Notes under the pieces: generated by a model
What the model was told of the DNA's origin: nothing
The model's input: only the letters and a program-made list of their open reading frames with translations
Database searches by the model: none
In this document: in pieces, positions 45,201-55,319 of the stretch
Position numbering within the stretch: the stretch's first letter is position 1
How the letters are laid out: the number at the start of each line of letters is the position of its first letter
NCBI RefSeq assembly: GCF_910592395.1
Contig: NC_088323.1
Span: 15,425,501-15,489,500, forward strand
Length of the DNA stretch: 64,000 nucleotides
Direction of reading: 5' to 3'
Source: Lineus longissimus
Taxonomy: Eukaryota > Nemertea > Pilidiophora > Heteronemertea > Lineidae
Program-made: the position numbers and the translations under genes

Positions 45201-48200
45201 TAGAGAGGTGTCCTGATTAGAGAGGTTGAATTTAATGGAAATAACCTACTTGGGACTAAAACTAGTGTCCTGAATAGAGAGGTTGTATTTAATAGAGAGG
45301 TGTCTGCCAAGGGGGGTCCAACTGTAGTTGTATATACTCTACTTACACATTTGTAAGGTCAACGGTGAATACTTACCTCAAATTTTTTTTCTTCAGATTT
45401 TACAAATACATGTAACTGCCATTTGTGAGAAAGTCTACACTATGAGGTAGAATGGGGTAATTGTAGCCCCGGTTTAATTGTAGCCCCTGCCAATGATATT
45501 GATTGATATCCCCATGCATCAAACAATGCAGGGGCTACAATTACCCCATTCTACCTTATATGCTAAGGCATTGCCGTTGTGTCAACAGATAAACAATGCT
45601 ATGAATTCCAAGTTTCAGCAAATTTGTATGCATAATCACTGTACTGCGGCATTTTGTATAACCGTGCTTGTATTTTCCTTGACCACCAGTAATTATGAAC
45701 GGCATTCCTTTTTTTTTTTTTTTTTTTTTATTTATTTATTTCGTACGAAGTACAATAGACAGTGAGTTAATAGGGTGCATGTACATGTATATTTGTGCAA
45801 TTACAGGCGTTATAATAAGAACATAGTTATTACATACAGTTTAATCAAGTCTCATCTGTACACACTACATTTAGCATCTGCTCAATCTCTGTTTTACTTA
45901 GAATAGAATAATCCCGGCGGTCGCGCATTCTCAATAGGTCCCTAATTACTGGTCCGTTAGGCTCCGTTTCCTCAAATGTCTCCTTCTTTACTGGTAGGTT
46001 GTCTATAGTACACTGGAACAAGTCGCATATTTTCAGCAGTCCATTATGAAACTGTCTTGATTTGTTCTAGGTTGGCACTGGATTCAGCTTTACCGAGAAT
46101 GAGGCCGGGTATGCAACAGATGAAGAAGACGTTGGAAATGATATGTACAGGTGAGTAGTTTTGTCTGAGGCATTTGCGTATGGGCCGTGAAAACCGCAAA
46201 AAATCTGTACATGTTTTTGTAAGCGGTCGTCGCTCGCGCAAACTTGTCTTGCATGTTTTTGTGAAAGAGGACGTCGAAGAACGCGGTCGTATAAAAAAAC
46301 AGACGTTGGGTGGCGCTCGCGCAAACTTCACTCACATGTTTTTGTGAAAGAGGACGGCGAAGAACGCCCATATTTGCAATGACGGCCGCAAACTCTTCTA
46401 TTTTTGGGATTGTAGAAAAACAGAGTGAAAAGTGGGTCAAGGTGATTCCAGATTTGCTAAACACCTCGAATAGAAATGTCCTATTTATGTTTAGTTTGTT
46501 TGACGGTTGTCATGACGATCGCGGTTATTCTGGTTGCAAAACGCGGCGTTGGATCCACAGAGTGTTAATAGCATGTCGATGTCAGAAAACTTGTTTGCTT
46601 GAAAACGAATTTCTGGTAAGTCCAGGGGATTCCAGCAAAAGCATTCCATAATTGATGACAATTTCCATGATTTTGGAGAAGTTTTTTGTACATACCGTTA
46701 TTTTTTGTGGCAAAGTTTGATGTTTTTCATAACATGTCTGATGGATCAGTACATTTAGGGTTTATGATAAATGACCTTATTTTTAGTCTGTTTGATAGTT
46801 ACTGTCACTATTGAATTATACTGGTTGAAAGACACAGCGCACCAAAGTCAACTTGGACCCCCACCGGGTATGAAAACCTATTGACTTGAAATGTACATAT
46901 GCTTGGATAATGCCAGCGTCCCCCCCACACTCTCTATATATCTAAAAACAAAATAGGGGTGGAGCTAGCTTTTTGGTCGGGGGGGGGGGGCAAAAGGCTC
47001 TCTGGGCGGGGTTTTCGGCCCAAAACATGTTTTTTGCGACATCTGGTTGGAGGTAATTTTTTGCCCCCTAGCTTCCTTTGCCCTTGCTAACTATCATGCT
47101 GCATCTGACATTTCCCATGCTACAAAGGTGATATACCATTAGCATGTTTGCGCTAACAAGGTTTTAGCACCTCACAGCTCGTCTGCTGAAACAAAGGCGT
47201 GATACCGTATTGGCAGCGATACTCGCAGTTTGGGAGAAAAAAGTCGCGAGGAAAGAAATCCTGAAGTTTTTTCCTGGAATACTCTCACGTTTGTTCATGC
47301 CATTCGTAATTACTGGTGGTCCAGGAAAATAGAAATGCAGTTAATACACAATGTCGTAGTGGAGTTATTATGCATACAAATTTGCTGAAACTTGGTATTC
47401 GTAGTATTTGTATATCAGTCTACACAATGGCAATGTTGAAATGTATATTCAAAGCACATTATCACAGTTAAAAATTTCAAATTCAATTACAAATTTCAAA
47501 TTCAATTACAAATTTCAAATTCAAGCTGTACAATAACTTACATGTATTATCATTCATCTTTGCAGCGCCCTGGTCCAGTTTTTCCAAATCTACTACGAGT
47601 ACAGCCAACTTGACTTTTACGTCACCGGCGAGGTAATATTCAGACCATCTGGGCCTTGTTGTTCAAACCCTGGGTAGTTTAGCCACAGCTAATGCAAGTA
47701 TCAATTCGTGTCTTGTACCCCCCCTCCTCAAGGGTACGACACCTTATCACCCTATAACGACATCTTAAGGCTCAAGCATCACCCTTTTTTCACCAATGCT
47801 ACTTTTTCTTTCGTCAAGACATCACCATCAACAATATATCAGTTATCACCGTCATATAAAGTAACCGGACTAATTTTACTGGGTAAGGCTGTATGTTCGA
47901 CAAGACATCGACACATTAGCATCCTTATTCTTTCCAGCTTCACCAAATTTTCACTGAAGGAAATATAAACACTACTCAAGCATCGGCAAAGATTAGTGGT
48001 GATAGCTCAACTACCCTTGAGGAGGGGGGGTACAAGAAATGAATTGATACTTGCATAAGTTTTAGTAGCCACCATTAGACTTGGCATCACCCTTGAGGTT
48101 CCGCTAAAACCTGGCGGAAGGTAGCAGCGTTTAAACCAAATGGAGCTAACTGGCAACACTCAATGATGATGATTTCCGTCAAACCACCTTTCGGAGATCG

Positions 48201-51200
48201 CAAAGCTTTAAACAACTGGACCCAGGCCGCTCAATTACCCAAAATATGCATTGTTCAGTTGTGAGTGTGTGATTGTTGGTGCCTCAAAATTCAATTTTAT
48301 TTTGGTTTTTGACCCTCCTGGAGTGTTGACTTTGTGTTGAAATTGTCAAATCGATTAAAATGACATTACACATAGATTTAGTCTCATGATTATGTTGAAG
48401 AAAAACTGATTATTGGCGTGAAGAGTGATTTTTGGTGGAATGTGAAGAATTTGCCAGTGAGGTGATTTCACGGTTTGGAGGACAGTAGTAGTTGAATTGA
48501 ATTGAAATTGAAATTTACATCAGTAAACCGCAGAATCCCAAAAATTGTTCTGATGCGGTGTCTTAAATCATCTGCCAAGTAGATGGGTTTTTAGCCTGAA
48601 AATGGCAACAGACGCAGCCTTTTGAATATCATGACTGAGTTTGTTTCAAAGTCTGGCCGCCTGCAGAAGGAAGCTCCTGCCACCCAACGTCTCCAGGCGA
48701 CACATGGGGATCCTCAGGAGACAGTTGTCTTCAGACCTCAGGGATCACCCGGGGTCAACGGATGGGAGGAGCTCAGATATGTAAGTCAGGCTTTATACAA
48801 GAGAAGCATAGCTCTCTCACGTCTAGAGTGGTCATTCTTGAGAATATCTTTCGTTACAGTCGTATGCTGGGAAGTATGTGCCAGCCATCGCGTATAAAAT
48901 CCACTCTGTCCAAGCAAATGGAAGTGCCAAATCCATGATCAACCTGCGTGGGATCGCAATTGGGGATGGGCTCTGTGATCCTGAAATGGTAAGTCATATT
49001 GAAATTGGGGACGGGCTCTGTGATCCCGAAATGGTAAGTCATATCGTAATTGAGGATGGGCTCTGTGATCCCGAAATGGTAAGTCATATCGTAATTGGTG
49101 ACGGGCTCTGTGATCCCGAAATGGTAAGTCATATCGTAATTGGGGATGGGCTCTGTGATCCCGAAATGGTAAGTCATATCGTAATTGGGGATGGGCTTTG
49201 TGATCCAGAAATGGTAAGTCATGTTGTAATTGGGGACGCATTCCAAGAACAGAGGTCTACTCTGGATGTAAACACTGGGCTGACAGCCAACCAACTGAGC
49301 TACACTGCTCTCGAATTTTCATTGAATTATTTTGTATTTCAGATGTTCCCGGCGTTTTCTGGGTTCGTTTACAATGCGGGCCTCATGGATGAGAACCAGA
49401 GTGCATACGCCAAGACGCAGACAGATCAGATCGTGGAGCAGATTCAACAAAAACAGTGGATCAATGCTTTCAAGGTTGGTGAAATACTCTAATTCCAAAC
49501 ATATTTGCCATTTCCCTGGGACAAACTGGCAGCACATTTTTCTCTATATTGTGCGCAGATGAGAAGCCTCGTAGCCTAGTGGTTAACACTGCTGGTTACC
49601 ACGCAAGAGGGCCTGGGTTCGATCCTTGAGAGAACCCAGAGCCTATTGGTTAACACTGCTGGCTACCACGCAATAGGGCACGGGTTCGATCCCAGGGAGA
49701 ACCCAGAGCCTAGTGGTTAACACTGCTGGTTACCACGCAAGAGGGCCTGGGTTCGATCCCGGGGAGAACCCAGAGCCTAGTGGTTAACACTGCTGGTTAC
49801 CACGCAAGAGGGCCTGGGTTCGATCCCGGGGAGAACCCAGAGCCTAGTGGTTAACACTGCTGGTTACCACGCAAGAGGGCCTGGGTTCGATCCCGGGGAG
49901 AACCCAGAGCCTACTGGTTAACACTGCTGGCTACCACGCAAAAGGGCCCGGGTTCGATCCCGGGGAGAACCCAGAGCCTATTGGTTAACACTGCTGGCTA
50001 CCACGCAATAGGGCCCGGGTTCGATCCCAGGGAGAACCCAGAGCCTAGTGGTTAACACTGCTGGCTACCACGCAAGAGGGCCTGGGTTCGACCCCAGGGA
50101 GAACCCAGAGCCTAGTGGTCAACACTGCTGGCTACCACGCAATAGGGCCCCGGATCGATTCCGGGAAAAACCCAGAGCCTAGTGGTTAACACTGCTGGCA
50201 ACCACGCAATAGGGCCTGGGTTCGATCCCGGGGAGAACCCAGGATTGTCTTTCTGGATGAACCGGCGTGGCTTTCAAGGAACTAAAACTCCTGGCTCTTT
50301 ACAAAAAATATAACGTATGAAATACTTGAGGGTCTGTCGGATGAGACTAAAAGCTGTGGTCCCTTGTACCTGAGTGTCTATGCCAGGGGAAGTAAAAGAT
50401 CCCACATAGGTGGACAGTAGCCTTTAGTGGACTCCATACCTCTGGCAAAAATCCAATAGGGTTACGACGCCGGTTAGATGATGATAGTGATAAATCATGA
50501 ATAACCTTATTACCAGATGAAAACAACAATATTACGATTAGCCACACGGCTTTTGCAACTTTATAGAATAATTCTTCCTTCCCAAGAAGAGACTATCTCT
50601 GCAAACTGGAATACCTGTCAGATTCTCAGCAATCTGGGGAATTGATTCTCCTGGGTCTATATAGTCCCCCTTTAACAACATTCTTATATGGTTTTTAGAC
50701 AATTGATAATCTTTTTGATATTATATTCTTTTTTAAACATTTGTTAATCCTCCTTTAACGACATTCTCATATTGTTTGACAGACGTTTGATAATTTGCTG
50801 AACGGTGACCTAGCTCCGTATCCCTCTTTCTATACGAACGTGACGGGGTCAACCGATTACTACAACTACATGCGGACAAAGGTTGGTATCTCAAACACAC
50901 TTCAAGCATGCATAATCCATGTTTGAGGCCTAGCATTTTCATCACGTATTACCAGCAAATTTCGGCGAGATAGACATGACTGTTCTTGCTGAACACTTTG
51001 TAGAGAAAAGACCTCAGGCTATTCCAGAGGCGGATCCAGGGGGCCCGACCTGGCCCTGGCCCTGGCCCGACCTGGCCCCGGCCCCTCTTCTGTCAACTTT
51101 TAAAAAATCACGTTTTTCTTGTGAGAAAAGTGCTATAAAATGCTGCTCATGTCTTTGTGCTGCACCCTAAACTCTGCGGCCCCCTCTCTCTTTCTGCCCC

Positions 51201-52524
51201 TGATGTCCAGCCAGGTGCAAGATTTAGCACACTTTGGACTCGCAAAAGGAAAGATATGGAAGTGCTTGTAAACTAAACTTTCAAAGATTTTTCCTAATTG
51301 GGCAGTTGCCAAGATATTGATGAAAAATACCACATAGGAGATCTAACAGGTAAAACTGGGCACTTAAGATACAGTAGAACCCCTCTATTAAGGACACCCT
51401 CGTGACGGACAAATGCTGTCCTTAATAGAGAGGTGTTCTGATTACAGAGGTCAAATTGAATAGAAACAACCAATTGGGGACCAGAAATTGTGTCCATAAT
51501 AGAAAGGTTGTCCTTAGTAGAGGGGTGTCCGCTAAGGGAGGGTCCACTGTACATCGAAAAAATGCAAGTGCGCATGCTAAGAGCAGCTTGACAACATTCC
51601 TTATGATTGTTTCGTGAAACTCATGTACAGTGGAACCCCCATTAGCGGACACCTCTCTATTAAGGACAACCTCTCCATTAAGAACACTAGTTCTGGGCCA
51701 AAATTGGTTGTTTCCATTCAATTTCACCTCTCTAATCAGGACACCTCTCTATCAAGGACAGCTGCACTGGTCTGTCCCAAGGGTGTCCTTAATAGAGAGG
51801 TGTCCGCTAACAGAGGTTCCACTGTAGTTAGCAGAGCTTGAAACATCCTTGCCAAGAAAACAAGTCATCTTGTGTTATAATGAGTGTAGGCATAATATTC
51901 TGAACCGATTGAAATTCTGAGTTTTCAGTCACCCGCAGATTTCAACTTTTTCTACAAATTCCTTGCACTGCCCGAAGTTCGCCTGGCAATCCACGTTGGA
52001 AATCTCACGTTTAATGCAGGAACAGAGGTAGAAAAACACCTCTTGACGGATGTGATGCAGTCGATAAAACCCTGGTTGGCGGTGCTTATGAACTACTATA
52101 AGGTGAGTGAGGGGTGTGTGATCTTATATTGCTGAGGCAGAGTCATTGGGACATAATTGGTTTGAATAGAATAGACAGTGATATGCATTAAACACTTTCA
52201 TTGCCAGACATGTACTTTTTAATAAGTTTTTACCACGTTTAGTTCATATTTTCCCCCCAGGTGTCTACACCATTCATGTTATGTATTTTGATAGCGAATG
52301 ATTTGGCCTCTAGCCCAGTGTGTTGAGTGTTTTTTTTGCAGATGGTGGAAATATCAGGTGGATCTTTGAGTGGAAAGTTGTGATTTTTGGGCAAAAATTC
52401 AATATTTCAATAATTCTTCAATCAGTCTCAGTTATCTTGAATTAGATGGGAAAAAGAGGAGTCATTGCTCATTAGCTCACCTCTTAGCAGAGGTGAGCTT
52501 ATCCCATACCGTGGCGTCCGTCGT

Positions 52525-52571
<47 letters not shown>

Positions 52572-55319
52572 CGTCGTCGTCCGTCGTCCGTTAGCAGGGC
52601 ACGTTTCGTAACTGTTAGAGCTATTGAGTTGAAACTTGGTACACATGTACCCTTATGTAATGACACCTTGGAGACCAAGTTTCGGTCCGATTCGTTTCAT
52701 GGTTTGGCCACCAGGGGGCCAAACGTTAAAAGTGAAAATATGCAATATCTCCCTTAATAGTAGTCGGGAAATTTTGAAAAAAATATGGTAGGTACTTCTA
52801 GCAAAGGTGCATCATATATCCTCCAGGTTTTTGATTTGACCTCCTTTTCAAGGTCACAGAGGTCAAATGGTGTAAATTGGCCATTAGGATGTAACGATGG
52901 CACGTTTCTAAACTGCAATGACTATTGATACCAAATTTGGTACACATTTACCCCTTAGTCAGGTGATCTCAGGGACCGAAGTTTGGTCCAATATGATTCA
53001 CCACTTGACCACCAGGTGGCAAAATCCAAAAACCTTAAAAATGTGATTATTCCTTAACTTCTTGCCCGATTGCCACCAATTTGATATCATGGGTACATCT
53101 AACCACCATACAGTATATGTCACACAGGTTTTTAATTTGACCTTCTTGTCAAGTTCACAGAGGTCAAATGGCGTAAATTCGCCGTCAGGCCGTAACTATG
53201 GCACGTTTCTTAACTGCAATGACTATTGATCACAAATTAAGTACACATGTACCCCTTGGTCAGGTGATCTCAGGTACCGAAGTTTGGTGCGATCTGATTT
53301 GCCGTTTGGCCTCCAGGGAGGGGGCCAAATCCTAAATTCTTCAAAATGCCATTATTTCTAGTAATGACTTGCCCGATTGGCACCAATTTTATATCATAGG
53401 TACATCTAATTCTAACAACCATTCAATGTGTCACCCGGGTCTTCTTTGATTTGACCTGCTTTTCAAGGTCACATAGGTCGAATGTACTGTAAATTGGCCA
53501 TTTTGGGGAAATTGTAATTGCTTGGACCTACATCAAACCTAACACTACATGACACAATACCATGCTCTTTATCCATCTTTCCTCCACATGAGGTGAGCAC
53601 AATGGCCCTGGCCATTTCATTTTCCTATAGGCCTAACCTTAAAGATTGAATCTTCAAAATTATGAAGAAAAATCGATATGAAGCGCTTTGAGAATATTTT
53701 ACAGTGTTAACCTTGATTGACTCAAGCTTCCATTTGGTCTACTTTTGCAATGATAACTCCCCATGTAACCACGTTCCTAGGATGACCAGGCTGTGCATTG
53801 TATATAGGAAAATGCACCTAGGAACGGTTTCACTCGTTGGGTTGCATTATTTTCTTTGCGCAAAGTCAAGTAAGCCCTACAGAAAGGCTTCATTATAGAC
53901 GGGGGGGGGGAATCAATATAAAGCACTTTGAGAATGTTGTATTTCGTTAACCATTTCACTGCGGGTGACGTGAATGGCACGTCAAACCCATCTAAAATAC
54001 AAATTGACCAGCACGTGGTCGCACCCTCTCTAAACACGCCATACGCACTCGGGGATAATTAGTTTCTTCCTTACAGTATAGATGGCGACACTTTTGAATA
54101 GTTTAGCTGCGAAAGGGTTGAACTTCATTGTTCGGTGAGAACTAACATTACATCTCATAGTCAATTAGAATTTTGTGCGTCTAATTTTTCTCTCTTTGTC
54201 CTCAGGTGATGATTTATAATGGACAACTCGATGTCATCATTCCGGTTCCATCGACAGAGAGCTTCCTTATGACTGTCCCGTGGCAACACCTAGATGAATA
54301 TAAGCGAGCAGAGCGCCATATTTGGAAGGTTCACCCCGATGATGGGGAAGTGGCAGGTTATGTGCGACGGGTACACGATTTCTACCAGGTGAGTAGAGTG
54401 CCACGCACACCAGCGGTTTAAATTGCAGCTCCCTGCAATTATTATCACTGCTGCATGCAACAAAGGATCTCTTGTCTGCAGGTAAAATCAATGTGCTTGA
54501 TATTGACTCACAGATCGCGACTGCAAAGAGGCAATTATCATCTCATGCGATTTGTGTCCTTAAAAGAGAGGTTGTCCTTAATAGAGAGGCGTCTGCCAAG
54601 GGAGGTTCCACTGTTTACATTATGAAGGTTAATGCGATAAACGATATTGGTGAACGGAATAGCATATGACTCAAATTCGGAACTTCGAGATTCGAACATT
54701 GTAAGGTTGTAAGTTTGATTTTAAGTCGTACCTCCACCTATCAAATCCCCGTGTCTTTTGCGCTAACACCTATGAATTGCCGTGTCTAAATAGACCCGTG
54801 TGTCAAATCCCCGTGTCTATTAGCCCCATCGAGCTCGATGGGGCTAATCGGGGGCTAATTTAGACCCGTGTTCAACACAGGTTTTTTGATAGGTGGAATC
54901 TGAATAGCCCCGGCAATTGCAAGTTCTAAGACCCGGCGACAGATGGCGCGGTGTAGTTGCCTCGGTATTGCGCAAGCGAAATTCCCCTCCAACGGGAAAG
55001 AAACACAGGAGAGCTCCCTACCTACAGCGCACCTGTCGCCGGGGCTATTAACCATTATCTAACACCACTGATAGGTGTAAGTGCGCCCCGGGTTTTTTTA
55101 CACACGGCGAAGACACGGGTCTTGAAAAAACACGGGGTTTTATGATAGGTGGAACTACGACTTATGTCTTCAAAGGGTCAAGAACTTCTTGTTATTTCAA
55201 AAACCTCTTGTTTTTACCAGGTGATTGTACGCTCTGCCGGACACATTCTCCCCCATGACCAACCGGAGGTTGGCCACGATCTCATCAACCGCTTCATCAG
55301 CGGGAGACCGTTCTTCTAA
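42214..55319 (+). CDS. CPVL: Serine carboxypeptidase, CPVL type (12 exons)
   Basis: Secretory/lysosomal peptidase S10 that would remove C-terminal residues from peptides. Exons: 42214-42391, 42852-42970, 44560-44674, 45081-45139, 46071-46150, 47566-47632, 48860-48988, 49343-49474, 50783-50881, 51929-52102, 54206-54388, 55221-55319; phases agree and give 477 residues, close to vertebrate CPVL. Residues 1-20 form a hydrophobic signal peptide. [12 protein letters not shown] forms the oxyanion region. The triad is Ser207 (GE/SYAGKY, first codon of exon 7), Asp393 (YNGQLDVI) and His453 ([11 protein letters not shown]). Putative N-glycosylation sites include NTT and NVT. A 3' splice site lies just before the ATG (TTTTGCAG/CA), suggesting a separate 5' UTR exon. 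The end of exon 7 is tandemly repeated with its splice donor (separate entry). Polyadenylation signals at 55839 and 56967. Confidence 0.93.
43015..44352. repeat. 50-bp minisatellite, about 27 copies, in CPVL intron 2
   Basis: Unit contains 'cttgtgttacccactgggcc' and 'atgagcctcccagctggacc'; period 50. Variants (ggcaatgagcctct, ggtcccaatc) alternate towards the 3' side. The unit resembles the reverse complement of the SINE A tRNA-like head with a central deletion. Confidence 0.95.
45148..45326 (+). mobile_element. pogo/Tigger-like MITE copy beside a CPVL splice donor
   Basis: Starts within about ten bases of the donor of exon 4 (45140) and ends AACTGTA. The left end is eroded. Confidence 0.7.
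45444..45558. mobile_element. 115-bp foldback MITE
   Basis: AGGTAGAATGGGGTAATTGT on the left is repeated in reverse complement at 45530-45557, with a short loop between. Confidence 0.7.
45712..46060 (-). mobile_element. 5'-truncated retroinsertion with poly(A) tail
   Basis: A T run at 45712-45730 reads as a poly(A) tail on the minus strand. Upstream on that strand is a 3' UTR and an open frame of over 60 codons ending at a TGA at 45845-45847, with the motifs [14 protein letters not shown] and [14 protein letters not shown] do not recognise the protein: it may be the tail of a retrotransposon ORF or of a retrocopied host mRNA. It ends at the acceptor of CPVL exon 5. Confidence 0.55.
46225..46375. 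repeat. Two-copy direct repeat of about 60 bp
   Basis: The phrase 'gctcgcgcaaactt...catgtttttgtgaaagaggac' occurs at about 46230 and again at 46314, both followed by 'gaagaacgc'. CpG-rich; in CPVL intron 5. Confidence 0.75.
47310..47530 (+). repeat. Dispersed repeat shared with the SMARCD 3' UTR
   Basis: Diverged counterpart of 25318-25520; ends in a 20-bp tandem 'aaatttcaaattcaattac' of about three copies (47465-47525). Confidence 0.6.
47691..48057. mobile_element. MITE with ATGCAAGTATCAATTC ends
   Basis: Left ATGCAAGTATCAATTC... followed by 'cttgtacccccc' is mirrored at 48012-48056. About 365 bp with no gene inside. Confidence 0.7.
48487..48780 (-). mobile_element. LINE reverse-transcriptase C-terminus, second copy
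   Basis: Minus strand shows [10 protein letters not shown] and [15 protein letters not shown], then LKTHLL and a 3' tail of (gaatt)n type. Same family as the split copy at 3462-3676 and 5020-5105. It lies 80 bp before CPVL exon 7. Confidence 0.7.
48860..48988 (+). CDS. CPVL: CPVL exon 7 carrying the catalytic serine
   Basis: Begins with the TCG codon of the nucleophile serine right at the 3' splice site and ends with GDGLCDPEM followed by GTAAGT. 43 codons, phase 0 on both sides. Five further copies of its last 45 bp, including the donor, follow in the intron. Confidence 0.9.
48962..49226 (+). repeat. 45-bp tandem repeat of exon end plus 5' splice site, six copies
   Basis: Unit = end of exon 7 (GDGLCDPEM) plus GTAAGTCATAT and a short linker. 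Identical GTAAGT donors stand at 48989, 49034, 49079, 49124, 49169 and 49214, all in the same frame. The unit is 15 codons ([15 protein letters not shown]), so use of any donor leaves the CPVL frame intact. No 3' splice site lies between units. Confidence 0.95.
48989..49342 (+). other. CPVL intron 7, open and in frame throughout (exitron-like)
   Basis: 354 bp = 118 codons, flanked by phase-0 exons, with no stop in the coding frame, so the frame reads through from exon 7 to exon 8. Retention would insert 118 residues shortly after the catalytic serine region. On the minus strand 49260-49305 resembles a tRNA-like head (A box TAGCTCAGTTGG) without a B box. Confidence 0.85.
49562..50505 (+). mobile_element. 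SINE family A with its tRNA-like head amplified tenfold
   Basis: The tRNA-like head forms a 67-bp tandem array (units at 49574, 49641, 49708, 49775, 49842, 49909, 49976, 50043, 50110 and 50177), each with A-box-like TAGTGGTTAACACTG and B box GGTTCGATCCC, followed by one SINE body (50247-50505). Other copies have a single head. A true tRNA is unlikely because no normal cloverleaf with acceptor stem is evident. Confidence 0.85.
51370..51551 (+). mobile_element. pogo/Tigger-like MITE copy (forward of an inverted pair)
   Basis: TACAGTAGAACCCC to CCACTGTA. Confidence 0.8.
51626..51826 (-). mobile_element. pogo/Tigger-like MITE copy (reverse of an inverted pair)
   Basis: TACAGTGGAACCCC to TTCCACTGTA, 75 bp from the forward copy. 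The two could pair into a long hairpin in CPVL pre-mRNA. Confidence 0.8.
52472..53622. mobile_element. 1.15-kb non-autonomous element with (GTC)n, copy 2
   Basis: Same orientation and near-identical to 12113-13284; only scattered substitutions and a shorter GTC run (52514-52592). The first AGGTCA-N3-AGGTCA site (52851-52865) is intact; the second and third are mutated. Confidence 0.85.
53947..54122. mobile_element. Candidate MITE with TTAACC...TTTC ends
   Basis: The left end (gttaaccatttcactgcgg) is loosely complementary to the right end (gctgcgaaagggttgaac) at 54104-54122. Confidence 0.45.
54553..54615 (+). mobile_element. pogo/Tigger-like MITE, right-end fragment
   Basis: Two 18-bp core units and the GGAGGTTCCACTGT end only. 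Confidence 0.65.
54721..55166. mobile_element. MITE with AAGTCGTA...CCACCTATCA ends and internal palindromes
   Basis: Inverted ends at 54722-54760 and 55125-55165. Inside is a perfect 30-bp palindrome (54819-54848, centre GAGCTC) and several copies of 'gacacgggtct'. Lies in the last CPVL intron. Confidence 0.65.

Noticed and set aside
48878-49492. A separate single-exon gene with GDGLCDPEM repeats
   Set aside because: It is CPVL exon 7, its in-frame intron and exon 8 read through; the family alignment and splice sites show it is part of CPVL.
49574-50246. Cluster of ten tRNA genes
   Set aside because: A/B boxes are present but there is no convincing cloverleaf, and the array is joined to a SINE body.
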